A stretch of 64,000 nt of DNA from an uncultured Oscillibacter sp. (GCA_910588005.1 CAJUQM010000003.1:1-64000); one strand, 5' to 3'. Numbered from the stretch's first letter, positions 34,395-44,080 are shown. Notes: generated by a model not told the origin, from the sequence alone. Made by a program: numbers and translations.

Positions 34395-35509
34395 GACTGG
34401 GTGCCTCCTTCCCTCTGGGCCTGGGCCAGCAGCGCGCCGCCCAAGCTCCTGCTGCGGCGCTTCTTGATCTCATACATGACCAGAGCCAGAGTGATGACGC
34501 CGTAGGACACAAAGACCCGGAAGTATTCGCCGATCATGGCGTCGCCGGTAATGGTAACACCCGCCTTGGGCGCCACAATGAACATGGTGTGGAACAGGAT
34601 GACGCCCAGGAACACGTTGCCGATGGACGCCTTCTCCACGCTGGCGCCTCCCACCAGCAGCGCGGCAATGCAGAACATACCGATCTGGGAGTGAGCGGTG
34701 TAGGTGGGGAAGTTGCCGATGTTCTGGAGATAGATGATCTGGCCGAAGCCGGCAAGGACCGTGGACATGATGATGGCGACGATCCGGGTGCGGTCCACAT
34801 TGATGCCGGCGGCCTGAGCCACCCCCATGTCCTGGCCCACAGCCCGCATATCCTGACCCAGCTTTGTCCGGCGGAACCAGACGACAAACAGGCACAGCCC
34901 CGCGATGATGATGAAGTTCAGCACGGGGATCTTCACGCCCTTGAAGAAGATGGCGAACTCATTGTCCAGGCACTGGCGCAGGCTGGTCAGGTTCACGGTG
35001 GTGCGGATGCCATAGCCCCGGGGCAGGCGGATGGAGGTGTGCTTGATGGGGATGATGAGTCCCATGAGGTAGAGCACGATCAGCTGGTAGAAGCCGGTGC
35101 CGGTGTAGTTCATCATGTAGCCCACGATCATCTCGCGGCCCTTGGCCATATTCATGAGCTTGCCACACACCAGCCCAAAGAGCACGGACAGGGGCACGGA
35201 CAGGATCATGGCCAGCACCACGCCGGGGATCCCCCAGATCTGCCAGTCGGTGACAAAGATCAGCGCGATCTGTCCCGCCATGGCCCCCAGGGTCATGCCG
35301 AAGTTCAATCCCATGCCCGCCATGATGGGGATCAGCAGGCTCAGAATCAGGAAAATGTTCCGGCCCATGCGGGTGACGATCTCGTTGAGCAGATAGCTGG
35401 GGGAGAGACCGGAGAGGGGGATGCAGATGGCGCAGATAATGATGAACATTATAGGCACCAGGTTGTTTTTCAGAAACTCAATCACGTCAAAATTCTTTTT
35501 TAGTTTCAT
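34391..35509 (-). CDS. ABC importer permease 2
   Basis: A 372-residue permease with about ten membrane helices, of the BPD_transp_2 family used by sugar and nucleoside importers. The loop VGQDMGVAQAAGINVDRTRI contains the conserved ATPase-contact segment and AALLVGGASVEKASIGNVFL is typical. It overlaps both neighbours by 4 nt and pairs with the permease at 35506. Confidence 0.88.
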   Translation of the reverse strand: MKLKKNFDVIEFLKNNLVPIMFIIICAICIPLSGLSPSYLLNEIVTRMGRNIFLILSLLIPIMAGMGLNFGMTLGAMAGQIALIFVTDWQIWGIPGVVLAMILSVPLSVLFGLVCGKLMNMAKGREMIVGYMMNYTGTGFYQLIVLYLMGLIIPIKHTSIRLPRGYGIRTTVNLTSLRQCLDNEFAIFFKGVKIPVLNFIIIAGLCLFVVWFRRTKLGQDMRAVGQDMGVAQAAGINVDRTRIVAIIMSTVLAGFGQIIYLQNIGNFPTYTAHSQIGMFCIAALLVGGASVEKASIGNVFLGVILFHTMFIVAPKAGVTITGDAMIGEYFRVFVSYGVITLALVMYEIKKRRSRSLGGALLAQAQREGGTQS

Positions 35510-36576
35510 GCGCTCTCCTCCGTCTTTCTCGTCAGGGCATAGACCACCATGCCGTTGGAGACGATGATCCGGATGACCTCGCTCACGTCCGTGTGGATCA
35601 GGGCGGTGATCACGGTAGGCGTCATGGTCACAAGGCCCTGGAAGAGCAGGGTGCCGATAATGACGTTGGGGATGGAGGCCTTGTTTACCGACGCGCCGCC
35701 CAGGAGAATGGCGGCCACCGCCGGCATGGTCATATTCATGGGGGCCGTGTAGAGCTGCACGAAGCCAAAGCCCTGCTGATAGACCAGGACGCCCACGGCG
35801 CCAAGCCAGGTGGACAGGATCACCGACAGCATCCGGATCCGGTCCACGTCAATGCCGGAGGCCCTGGCGAAGGTGGGGTTGGAACCCACGGCGGTCATGG
35901 CCGTGCCGGTCTTGGTATGGAGGAAGGCCCACATCAAAAGGGCCAGCAGGGCAAAGAACAGCAGCGATCCGGTGGGGATCACCAAATTGATTCCCAGGGG
36001 ATTCAGGTCGATCTGCGCAAAATTGGAAAGGACCTTGGCGTAGAAGCTGTCCAGGGCGAACATGTTCCGCAGCCCCACGCCGGTGTAGGCCATGACGATG
36101 GAGGGGTTCTTGTAGGGGATCAGCAGCCACATGATACACATGAAGGACACGGAGGAGAGTCCCACGTAGGTGGCCACCATCATCTCGCCGCCCTTGATCT
36201 TGTTCAGGAGGATCCCGTAGCCGCCGCCGAAGAGGATGGCGAAGGGGGTGGACACCACAATGGCCATCAGGAAGCTCATGGTGCCGGTGAAGCCCATCTC
36301 AATGGCCAGGGTGCCCCCCAGCAGGCCCGCCAGAACGCCCAGGGGAATGCCAAAGTTCAGTCCGCAGCCAGAGTGGATCATGGGCACCATAGCCAGCACC
36401 AGCACAGCGTTCCAGCTGAAGCGGTTGATGACATTGGTGATCTGGGTGGGCAGGTCGGACCCGGTGATGGGGGCCATGATGAACAAAAAGAGGAGAAAAC
36501 CGGCAATGATCAGTCGGGGATAGCCCATCTTTTTGAGCCAGTATTGCAATGCGATTGCAGTCGCAGGTGCGTCCAT
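35506..36576 (-). CDS. ABC importer permease 1
   Basis: A 356-residue permease paralogous to the next gene, with SNPTFARASGIDVDRIRMLS and AAILLGGASVNKASIPNVII as family landmarks and ten predicted helices. ATG 36576 lies 15 nt after the ATPase gene, with GGAGG in the site. The two permeases probably form a heterodimer. Confidence 0.88.
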   Translation of the reverse strand: MDAPATAIALQYWLKKMGYPRLIIAGFLLFLFIMAPITGSDLPTQITNVINRFSWNAVLVLAMVPMIHSGCGLNFGIPLGVLAGLLGGTLAIEMGFTGTMSFLMAIVVSTPFAILFGGGYGILLNKIKGGEMMVATYVGLSSVSFMCIMWLLIPYKNPSIVMAYTGVGLRNMFALDSFYAKVLSNFAQIDLNPLGINLVIPTGSLLFFALLALLMWAFLHTKTGTAMTAVGSNPTFARASGIDVDRIRMLSVILSTWLGAVGVLVYQQGFGFVQLYTAPMNMTMPAVAAILLGGASVNKASIPNVIIGTLLFQGLVTMTPTVITALIHTDVSEVIRIIVSNGMVVYALTRKTEESA

Positions 36577-36591
36577 ATCGTTCCCTCCTCC

Positions 36592-38196
36592 TTATATGAC
36601 CTTGCTGACCATCAGCAAGCCGAATTCCTCCGAGGACGCCGCCGCAGGAAGAATCCCCGCCACCTGGCCGCCGGAGATGATGGCGATGCGGTCACAGGTC
36701 TGCCGCAACTCCTCCAGCTCGGAGGAGATCATGACCACGGTAACGCCGCTCTCACGGTTGAACTGCTTCAAGGCATCCAGTACCAGGGCCTTGGCGCCCA
36801 CGTCGATGCCCCGGGTAGGTTCGGACACAAAGAGGAACTTGGGTTCCAGGGCAAAGGCCTTGGCCAGGCACACCTTCTGCTGATTACCGCCGGAGAGTTC
36901 CCTGGCGTTCTGTTTGGAGCTGGTGCACTTGATCTGCAGCTGGTCAATGTATTTCTGCGTTACAGCGTGGATGGCCTTCTCGTCCCGCCACTTGACGGCG
37001 CCGCCTAAGAGCTTTTTCAAAAATTTGTTTTGGATCTGCATGGCCGGAAAGGCCACATTCCACTCCAGCGTCTCGTCCAGCAGCAGTCCCACCTCCCGCC
37101 GGTCCTCCGACACGAAGGCCAGAGAGGAATCCAGGCATCTTCTGGGATTGTTCAGCGGGATCTCCTGGCCGTTGAACACCACGGTGCCGCCGGCCTGATA
37201 AAGGCCCATGACGCCGTTGGGAATGCCCAGCTTGCCCTGTCCGGCCAAACCGCCGATACCTAAGATCTCGCCGTCCCGGATATCCAGGGACACATCCCGG
37301 ACCGTCTCGCCGGGCATGTCCACCCAGAGGTTCTTGATGGACATGATGGTTTTAGCGTCGGGCTGTTCGGCCTTCGCCTCCACAGCGGCGGAACCGCTCT
37401 GCACATCCCGGCCCACCATCCAGCGGGTGATATCGTCCACACTGGTCTCCTGGGCCGGAACGTCTCGAACCACCTGCCCATCCCGCATAACCACCACCTT
37501 GTCACACACCGCCAAAATCTCGTGAAGACGGTGGGTGATGAAGATCACGGAGATTCCCTGGGCAGACATGCCCCGGATAGAGGCCAACAGGGCATCGGCC
37601 TCCTTCTCCGTCAGCACGGCGGTGGGTTCGTCCAAAATCAGCAGCTTAAGCCGGTCCTTGCTCAGCTCCCGGGCGATCTCGGTGAACTGCTTGTGGCCCA
37701 CGGGCATGCTGCTGATGACCATCTTGGCGTCGATCTCCACGCCCATCTTCTTGATGGCCTCCTCAGAGCGGCGGTCCATCTCCTTGTAGTCCAGGGTATT
37801 GAGGCGTTCGCCAAAAATCTGGGAGACCACATTTCGTTTCTGCGGCTCCCGGTTAAGCAGAATATTCTCGGTAGCAGTGAAGCCGGGAATGAGGGAGAAC
37901 TCCTGGTGGACCATGCCGATACCAGCCTTCAGCGCGTCAAAGGGGGTGTTGAACACCGCCTTTTCGCCGTTGATGAGGATCTCGCCCTCATAGCCGCCGG
38001 TCTCCCGGATCACATCCATGCCGAAGAGGATCTTCATCAGCGTGGACTTGCCCGCGCCGTTCTCGCCGCACAGGCCCAGAACCTCTCCCGCACCCAGCGT
38101 GAAATTGATGTCGGTGAGGACCTGATTGCCGAAGAAGTCCTTTTTGATGCTGCGCATCTCCAGCAGAGGAGCATTTGAATTACCTATTGAAATCAC
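36592..38196 (-). CDS. ABC importer ATPase with two nucleotide-binding domains
   Basis: A 534-residue double ATPase of the RbsA/YufO type. Domain 1 has Walker A GENGAGKSTLMK near residue 43 and LLILDEPTAVL. Domain 2, from about 270, has a degenerate Walker A (GLAGQGKLGIPNG) and a good signature (ELSGGNQQKVCLAK), with the Walker B aspartate changed (FVSEPTRGID). This asymmetry is usual in the family. The start is uncertain: GTG 38196 sits right against GGGG, while ATG 38157 would trim 13 residues. Confidence 0.88.
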   Translation of the reverse strand: MISIGNSNAPLLEMRSIKKDFFGNQVLTDINFTLGAGEVLGLCGENGAGKSTLMKILFGMDVIRETGGYEGEILINGEKAVFNTPFDALKAGIGMVHQEFSLIPGFTATENILLNREPQKRNVVSQIFGERLNTLDYKEMDRRSEEAIKKMGVEIDAKMVISSMPVGHKQFTEIARELSKDRLKLLILDEPTAVLTEKEADALLASIRGMSAQGISVIFITHRLHEILAVCDKVVVMRDGQVVRDVPAQETSVDDITRWMVGRDVQSGSAAVEAKAEQPDAKTIMSIKNLWVDMPGETVRDVSLDIRDGEILGIGGLAGQGKLGIPNGVMGLYQAGGTVVFNGQEIPLNNPRRCLDSSLAFVSEDRREVGLLLDETLEWNVAFPAMQIQNKFLKKLLGGAVKWRDEKAIHAVTQKYIDQLQIKCTSSKQNARELSGGNQQKVCLAKAFALEPKFLFVSEPTRGIDVGAKALVLDALKQFNRESGVTVVMISSELEELRQTCDRIAIISGGQVAGILPAAASSEEFGLLMVSKVI

Positions 38197-38212
38197 ACCC
38201 CTTATCTAAAGT

Positions 38213-38299
38213 CCTGTATTCACAACCGCAGACGCCGTCCGGCTTTTTCCGCTGCCGGAAAAGCCTCGTCTTTCCGCCGTTTCCAGTTGTGAATACAGG
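38213..38299 (-). ncRNA. Structured intercistronic element before the ATPase gene
   Basis: Perfect 14-bp arms CCTGTATTCACAAC and GTTGTGAATACAGG enclose about 59 nt that can fold again (GGCTTTTCCG against CGGAAAAAGCC, GACG against CGTC). It lies between the binding-protein and ATPase genes and ends 17 nt before the ATPase start, so it may be an mRNA-processing or stability element, or a small mobile repeat. Confidence 0.5.
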
Positions 38300-38303
38300 T
38301 TGT

Positions 38304-38333
38304 AAGAAACGGGGGGAGGATGAACCTCCCCCC
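38304..38333 (-). terminator. Partial terminator after the binding-protein gene
   Basis: GGGGGGAGG and CCTCCCCCC (5-nt loop) followed by GTTTCTT on the minus strand. It would favour the lipoprotein message over the ATPase and permeases. Confidence 0.7.
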
Positions 38334-38374
38334 TGTTCCCATAGTCGATTCTCTACAAAATGACTGCGCCGGAA

Positions 38375-39634
38375 TTACTTCACGGTGTAGTACTTCTCGG
38401 GCACCTCAACATCGGTGGCGCCCATGAACCGGCCAGGATTACCCATGATATAGGTATCCTGATAGATCAGGAACACGTTGTCCTCCTTGACGCCGGTGTC
38501 GGCGTTGGTGTAGCCGGAGCCGTTCCAGGCGGCCTTGGGAGAGTACTCCTGCAGGGCGGCGGCAACATCATCCATATTGGTGATCTCGCTCTTGCCCTCG
38601 ATGACGTTGATGGCGTGCTGGGCAAGGCCGGCGGACAGGCAGTAGCCGTAGGAATACGCCCAGGTGCCGAAGCGGCCCTCGCCGCCGGCGTCCACAACGG
38701 CCTGCTCCACCTTGGCCAGGATGGCGTCGAAGTCGCCGGCCTCGGCGGTCAGGTCCAGATCACCCAGAGCGTTGGGATAGCCCATCAGCGGAGAGGGCAG
38801 GTCGGCTTCGATGAAGTAGCCGCCCAGCTCCAGCAGGCGCTGCAGCAGGGGAGCGGTGTGGGCGTCGTTGGTGCAGAAGTAGGCGGAATTCTGGCCGTAC
38901 TTCTGGATCCACTCGGGGGCCTTCTCCAGCACGTAGGCCTGGGCGCCGGTGACACCCACGTCGGTGGTGGGATCGGGAGCGGTCTCCAGGACGAACTCCA
39001 TGTTGAACTCCTTGCAGGCCTCCTCCATGACGGCCACACGGCGGCTCATGGTCTCATAGGACATGTGCCGGGGGAAGGAGATGTGGACGAAGGTGTCGCA
39101 GCCCAGCTCGTGGGCGGTGCGGATGATCAGGTAGCCGCGGGAGACGAAGTCGTTGTTGCACACCAGGTCGGCGGAGGCGCCCACCACGGGCAGGTCCTCA
39201 TGGGCCTCGCCGGCGATGCACAGGATGTCGGGGCGGCGCTCCTTGATCTGGGTGAACGCCTCGGCAGTGCCGGGGACGGACTGGTTGACGATGATGGCCT
39301 TCATCAGAGGATCGTCGGACATGTTGACGATGGTCTGAATCGTAGTCTCCAGCTCCTCGGTGAAGTTGTCGGGATAGGTGGCCAGCTTGACCTTATCCTC
39401 GCCGTACTTGGCCTGGATGGCCTCGGCGCCGCGCAGGTCGTCCTCAGACTGGGACACGGTACCGGTGATGATGCCGATGTGCCAATCCTCGGCAGGAGCA
39501 GCGTCGCCGCCCTCCTGGGGCTGGTCGGTGGTGCTGGGTTCCGGAGAGGGCGCGGGTGTGTTGTCCTTGCCGCCGCAGCCGGCAAGGGCCAGAACCATCA
39601 CCAGCGCCAGCAGCATGCTGAGAAACTTCTTCAT
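38375..39634 (-). CDS. DUF3798 substrate-binding lipoprotein
   Basis: A 419-residue lipoprotein: signal peptide with lipobox LALAGCGG (Cys at about 21), a Pro/Ser/Thr-rich linker and then the DUF3798 domain (HIGIITGTVSQSEDDLRGAE; VCNNDFVSRGYLI). It is first in the operon with the double ATPase and two permeases, so it should be the binding protein; the ligand cannot be read from sequence. ATG 39634 is chosen because GGAGG lies 6 nt upstream and the signal peptide then starts correctly. Confidence 0.85.
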   Translation of the reverse strand: MKKFLSMLLALVMVLALAGCGGKDNTPAPSPEPSTTDQPQEGGDAAPAEDWHIGIITGTVSQSEDDLRGAEAIQAKYGEDKVKLATYPDNFTEELETTIQTIVNMSDDPLMKAIIVNQSVPGTAEAFTQIKERRPDILCIAGEAHEDLPVVGASADLVCNNDFVSRGYLIIRTAHELGCDTFVHISFPRHMSYETMSRRVAVMEEACKEFNMEFVLETAPDPTTDVGVTGAQAYVLEKAPEWIQKYGQNSAYFCTNDAHTAPLLQRLLELGGYFIEADLPSPLMGYPNALGDLDLTAEAGDFDAILAKVEQAVVDAGGEGRFGTWAYSYGYCLSAGLAQHAINVIEGKSEITNMDDVAAALQEYSPKAAWNGSGYTNADTGVKEDNVFLIYQDTYIMGNPGRFMGATDVEVPEKYYTVK

Positions 39635-39680
39635 TGCAAACCTCCAAAATTTTTTGTGATCCCGGCGCACTGAACAATCC

Positions 39681-39723
39681 TCATGGTTTGTACACAAACC
39701 ATGAAAAAAGGCGTACGCCTTTT
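39681..39723 (-). promoter_or_regulatory. Two palindromic operators of the ABC importer operon
   Basis: AAAAGGCGTACGCCTTTT (39706-39723) is a perfect 18-bp palindrome. TCATGGTTTGT and ACAAACCATGA (39681-39704) are 11-bp arms with a 2-nt centre. Both lie just downstream of the promoter, in the position of repressor operators. The first could also act as a short terminator because T6 follows it. Confidence 0.6.
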
Positions 39724-39734
39724 GAACCTTATCT

Positions 39735-39762
39735 ATTTTAACAAAAATCCTAATTTTGTCAA
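39735..39762 (-). promoter_or_regulatory. Strong promoter of the DUF3798-ABC operon
   Basis: Minus strand: -35 TTGACA (39757-39762), 16-nt spacer, -10 TAAAAT (39735-39740). Confidence 0.85.
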
Positions 39763-39818
39763 CCTTATTTTCAATATTCGCCACTCCGCGTTTGAACACC
39801 CCCCTGCAAAGCTCCCTC

Positions 39819-39847
39819 TTGAAAAGAATGGTTTTCTCTGGTATAGT
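39819..39847 (+). promoter_or_regulatory. Promoter of smc
   Basis: -35 TTGAAA (39819-39824), 17-nt spacer, -10 TATAGT (39842-39847); the start codon is 41 nt further on. Confidence 0.75.
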
Positions 39848-39887
39848 GATTTAATTATAGTATACGAAAAGCCAACGAGGTGAAACT

Positions 39888-42800
39888 GTGTATTTAAAAG
39901 CATTAGAGATCCAGGGTTTTAAATCCTTCCCCGATAAAACCGTGCTGAACTTTGGAGAGGATATCACCGCCATCGTGGGACCCAACGGCTCCGGAAAGAG
40001 CAACATCTCCGACGCCATCCGCTGGGTCATGGGTGAGCAGAGTGCCAAGGGCCTTCGAGGGGCCAAAATGGAGGACGTCATCTTCGGCGGCACGGAGAAG
40101 CGGACGCAGGTGGGGTTTGCCCAGGTGACGCTGGTGCTGGACAACACCGAACAGATCTTCCCCTCCATGGAGGAGGCGGAGGTCGCGGTGACCCGCCGCT
40201 ATTACCGCAGCGGCGAGAGCGAGTACTACATCAACCGCCAGTCCGTCCGGCTCAAAGATGTAGCGGAATTGTTCATGGACACCGGTATGGGAAAAGAGGG
40301 CTACTCCATCATCGGGCAGGGCAAGATTGACGAGATCCTGTCTACCCGCAGCGGCGACCGCCGGGAGATCTTCGAAGAGGCCGCCGGCATCTCCAAATTC
40401 CGCCATCGGAAAGAGGACTCGGAGCGGAAGCTGGAACGCACACAGGACAATCTGGTGCGGATCAACGACAAGATCGCAGAGCTGGAATTACAGGTGGAGC
40501 CTCTGCGGGACCAGGCGGAGAAGGCAAAAAAATACTTGGTTCTCCGGGATGAACTCCGTCTTTTGGAGATCTCCGTGTGGCTGGAAAATCTGGACGCTCT
40601 GAAATCCGCCGCCCGGAAACTGGAGACGGATTTCCACGCCGCCCAGACCGCCAGGGACGAGGCAAGGACCACTCTGGACGCCCTCTATGCCGAGGGGGAA
40701 CAATTTGGCGAACGAATGCGCGCAAAGGACTTGGAATCTGAGAGTATCCGGGCGGAGGCCGCCTCTCTCACCGGCAAGGTTACCGAGCAGGAGTCCGCCG
40801 TGGCCGTGCTGGAGAGCGCCATCGTCCACAATGAGGAGAATATTCAGCGGGTACGCCGGGAGCTGGAGGAGACGGACAGCCGGGCCGGAGGCCTTCAAAG
40901 GCAGGCGGAGGAACAGGAGTCCCGCATGGCCGAGATCGACAGGGCCTTGGCATCGCTGAACGAGGCCTTGGAAAAACTGCTAACCCAGGCACAGGCCGCC
41001 GCCGACAGGGCCGGCGGCGTTCAGGACGAGGCGGAGGCGCTGCGGGCCAAAGAGGCCCTCGCCGTGGCCGCCGCCGCCGATCACCGGGCCGCCGCCGCTG
41101 CCCTGGCCGCTGAAAACAGTCAGATCGCCCAGCGGAAAACCGCTGTGGAGACGGAGACCGCCTCCTTTTCAGCCCGCCTGGAGGAGGCGGAAAAAGAGGC
41201 CAAGGCCAACCGTCGCGCCCTGGAGGACGCCCGGGATGAAGCGGAGGCCGCGGCCAATATCATCGCCGGCCACAGCCTGCGGATGGAGGAGCGGAAAAAG
41301 AAGGCCTCCGCCGCCGCGGAATCACGGGTAAAGCTGACGATGGATGCCGGCGCCCTGGACAACCGGATCCGCCTGCTGACGGAGATGGAAAAGGAATACG
41401 AGGGGTTTTCCAAAGCCGTCAAGACCGTGATGCAGGCCAGGGGCAGTCTCCGGGGGCTGCACGGCCCGGTGGCTAACCTGATGAAGACCGACGGGAAATA
41501 CACCCTCGCCATCGAGATCGCCCTGGGGGGCGGTCTCCAGAATATCGTGGTGGACCGGGAGGAGGACGCCAAAAGCGCCATTAACTACCTAAAGCAGAGG
41601 GATGGGGGCCGGGCCACCTTCCTGCCTCTCACCGCGGTCCGGGGCGACGAACTGCGGCAAAAGGGCGTAGAGGGAGAGTTCGGCTTTGTGGGACTGGCCT
41701 CCCGTCTCATCACCTTTGACGAACAATACCGAAATATCTTTCAGAGCCTTCTGGGCCGCACGGTAATTGTAGAGGACATGGACTGCGGCATCGCCATGTC
41801 CAGGAAATACCAAAACGCCTTTCGCATCGTCACGTTAGACGGCCAGGTCATTAACCGGGGCGGCTCTATGACCGGTGGCTCCACATCCCGCTCTGCGGGC
41901 GTGCTGAGCCGGGCTGCGGAACTCCAGAAGCTAAACGGCCGCGCCGGGGCAATGCACCAGGCACTGGCGGACGCCAAGCAGGCGGAGGAGGCCGCGAACC
42001 GGGAACTGGCCGCCGCCCAGTACGAGCTGGAGACGGCGGAGAGCCAGCGCCGCCAGGCAGAGGACGAGGTGCTTCGGCTGGAGGGCATCAAAAACCACTT
42101 CGATATCCTCCTGCGGTCCCTGCGGGAAAACCTTGAAAATCTGGCCGGTGAGCTGGAGAGCCTGTCCGGACGTCTGGAGGACAACACCCGGCGGGCCAGA
42201 GCCGCGGAGGAGCAGATTGCCGCCCAGGAGGCCCAGGCCGCGTTGTACCGCTCCCAGGCGGAGGCGGGACTGGACCGCCAATCGGAGCTGCTGGCACAGT
42301 CCAACGCCCTGTCGGAGGAGATTGCCGGAAAAAAAGAGGAGGCTGCCGCCTTGACCGCCGAGCGGGAGGCCACCGCCGGACGGGCGGCGGACCTGCGCCG
42401 CCTTTCTGCGGATCTCAGCGGCGACCGGACCCAAAAGGAGGAGGCTGTCCGGGTCTATCAGGACCAGATCAGCCAAGCCGCCGCCGAAATCGCCCAGCGG
42501 CGGGAGACCATTGCCGGTCTTACCGCCCAAAGCGAGTCCTTCCATGCGCGGCTGGCAGCTCTGAATGAGGAAAAACTGGCTCTGGAGGCCCAGCGCACCG
42601 CCCAAAACCGGGCCAGCCAAGAGATGAATGAAAATCTTTTGAATCTGGAGCGATCCGTCTCCAAGCTGGAGCAGAAGATCGCCACCTCCGCCATGGAGGA
42701 AAAGCAGATTCTGGACCGCCTCTGGGAACATTACGAGCTGAGCCACAGCGACGCCCAGGCCCAGCGCCTCGAGCTGGAGAGCGTGCCCAAGGCATCCCGC

Positions 42801-43454
42801 CGCATCGGCGAGCTGAAACGGGATATCTCCGCCCTGGGCGCCCCCAACATCGGCGCCATTGAGGAGTACGAGCGGGTCAACACCCGTTATACCTACCTCA
42901 CCGGCCAACGGGATGACGTGGAATCCGCCAAGGCGGATCTGGAAAAGATCATTGGGGAGATCACCGCAGAGATGACCCGCATCTTCGCCCAGCAGTTCAA
43001 ACTCCTCTCTGAGAGCTTCCAGACCACCTTTGTAGAACTCTTCGGCGGCGGACAGGCCAAGCTGGAATTGGAGGATGAGAACGACATCCTGGGCTGCGGC
43101 ATCGAGATCAAGGCCCAGCCCCCGGGGAAGACTTTAAAAACCATCTCCCTCCTCTCCGGCGGCGAGAAGGCCTTTGTGGCCATCGCTCTGTACTTCTCCA
43201 TTTTAAAAGTCCACCCCACCCCCTTCTGTGTCATGGACGAGATTGAGGCGGCTTTGGACGATGTGAACGTCACCCGCTATGCCCGATACATGCGGACCCT
43301 GGCGGGGAAAACCCAGTTTATCGTCATCACCCATCGCCGGGGCACCATGGAGGAGGCGGACGTGCTCTACGGCATCACCATGCAGGAACAGGGCGTCAGC
43401 AAGATTTTGACCATCAACCTCAACGACATGGCGAAGGAATTGGACATCGAATAA
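39888..43454 (+). CDS. smc: Chromosome segregation ATPase SMC
   Basis: A 1188-residue SMC protein, full length. Walker A is GPNGSGKSN at 31-39. Two long coiled coils flank the hinge (about 505-660, GPVANLMKTDGKYTLAIEIA to GGSMTGGSTSRSAG). The C-terminal head has the signature LLSGGEKAFVAIAL near 1090 and Walker B FCVMDEIEAALDD. It compacts and separates the chromosome with ScpAB. GTG 39888 follows GAGGTGA. Confidence 0.96.
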   Translation: MYLKALEIQGFKSFPDKTVLNFGEDITAIVGPNGSGKSNISDAIRWVMGEQSAKGLRGAKMEDVIFGGTEKRTQVGFAQVTLVLDNTEQIFPSMEEAEVAVTRRYYRSGESEYYINRQSVRLKDVAELFMDTGMGKEGYSIIGQGKIDEILSTRSGDRREIFEEAAGISKFRHRKEDSERKLERTQDNLVRINDKIAELELQVEPLRDQAEKAKKYLVLRDELRLLEISVWLENLDALKSAARKLETDFHAAQTARDEARTTLDALYAEGEQFGERMRAKDLESESIRAEAASLTGKVTEQESAVAVLESAIVHNEENIQRVRRELEETDSRAGGLQRQAEEQESRMAEIDRALASLNEALEKLLTQAQAAADRAGGVQDEAEALRAKEALAVAAAADHRAAAAALAAENSQIAQRKTAVETETASFSARLEEAEKEAKANRRALEDARDEAEAAANIIAGHSLRMEERKKKASAAAESRVKLTMDAGALDNRIRLLTEMEKEYEGFSKAVKTVMQARGSLRGLHGPVANLMKTDGKYTLAIEIALGGGLQNIVVDREEDAKSAINYLKQRDGGRATFLPLTAVRGDELRQKGVEGEFGFVGLASRLITFDEQYRNIFQSLLGRTVIVEDMDCGIAMSRKYQNAFRIVTLDGQVINRGGSMTGGSTSRSAGVLSRAAELQKLNGRAGAMHQALADAKQAEEAANRELAAAQYELETAESQRRQAEDEVLRLEGIKNHFDILLRSLRENLENLAGELESLSGRLEDNTRRARAAEEQIAAQEAQAALYRSQAEAGLDRQSELLAQSNALSEEIAGKKEEAAALTAEREATAGRAADLRRLSADLSGDRTQKEEAVRVYQDQISQAAAEIAQRRETIAGLTAQSESFHARLAALNEEKLALEAQRTAQNRASQEMNENLLNLERSVSKLEQKIATSAMEEKQILDRLWEHYELSHSDAQAQRLELESVPKASRRIGELKRDISALGAPNIGAIEEYERVNTRYTYLTGQRDDVESAKADLEKIIGEITAEMTRIFAQQFKLLSESFQTTFVELFGGGQAKLELEDENDILGCGIEIKAQPPGKTLKTISLLSGGEKAFVAIALYFSILKVHPTPFCVMDEIEAALDDVNVTRYARYMRTLAGKTQFIVITHRRGTMEEADVLYGITMQEQGVSKILTINLNDMAKELDIE

Positions 43455-43469
43455 AAAGGATGCTCTCCC

Positions 43470-43772
43470 ATGAAGCTGCGTCATAAGATATGGATTTCCC
43501 TGGCGGTTTTCGCCGTGGCCACTGTGCTGATGATCGCCGGCCTGTTTCTGACGGAAGAGACGGTGACTGCCATCGGGCTTGCCGGATCAGGGGCCGTCAT
43601 CTATTGGGTAGGGATCATGCTGGCCATCTCCTGGTGGCGCTGCCCGGTGTGCGGCAAGCGGATTGACCCGCCTTTTAAGAAGAAACGCTGCCCCCGCTGC
43701 GGCCTGGAGATCGACTACGAGATCCGGGGCCGGAGAGGGGTCAAGGGAGAGGATTATGACCGTCGCCCGTGA
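43470..43772 (+). CDS. Membrane zinc-ribbon protein 1 (100 aa)
   Basis: Two transmembrane helices (IWISLAVFAVATVLMIAGLF; AGSGAVIYWVGIMLAISWW) followed by a four-Cys ribbon, CPVCGKRI...CPRCGLEI. It is the first of three adjacent genes with this layout. The second gene begins inside its last 17 nt. The function is unknown. Confidence 0.75.
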   Translation: MKLRHKIWISLAVFAVATVLMIAGLFLTEETVTAIGLAGSGAVIYWVGIMLAISWWRCPVCGKRIDPPFKKKRCPRCGLEIDYEIRGRRGVKGEDYDRRP

Positions 43773-44076
43773 GGGAGACGGCGGGAAGGAGGCGGCCCGT
43801 GTGAGCCTGTGGCAGAAGAAGTGTACGGTGTTTGCCCTTATGCTGGGGGTGCCGGTGCTGCTGTATCTTATCGCAATGGCGCTGGAGCACACTGGGCTGG
43901 CCGTTTATGGGGAGATCCCCGCCATCGCCCTTTTGGGTGTCATCCCCGGATTTTTCCTCCACCTCTGCTGGATGCGCTGCCCTCATTGCGGCAGGCATCT
44001 GGACCGGAATAACGGTCAGTACTGCCAGAACTGCGGCAAACCGATCGACTGGGATACGAAGCCCGGAAAGGAATAG
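43756..44076 (+). CDS. Membrane zinc-ribbon protein 2 (106 aa)
   Basis: ATG 43756 follows GAGAGG and overlaps gene 1 by 17 nt. After two helices (CTVFALMLGVPVLLYLIAMA; IPAIALLGVIPGFFLHLCW) comes a four-Cys ribbon, CPHCGRHLDRNNGQYCQNCG. It is a likely paralogue of the flanking genes by organisation. The longer open frame upstream has no ribosome site. Confidence 0.75.
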   Translation: MTVAREGDGGKEAARVSLWQKKCTVFALMLGVPVLLYLIAMALEHTGLAVYGEIPAIALLGVIPGFFLHLCWMRCPHCGRHLDRNNGQYCQNCGKPIDWDTKPGKE

Positions 44077-44080
44077 GATT

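Noticed and set aside
35593..37008. Long His/Gln/Gly-rich plus-strand frame opposite the ABC permeases and ATPase
   Set aside because: Composition reflects the reversed hydrophobic codons of the permease; no start signal.
38360..39673. 437-codon plus-strand frame opposite the DUF3798 lipoprotein
   Set aside because: Antisense shadow of a lipoprotein gene with a perfect lipobox and SD.
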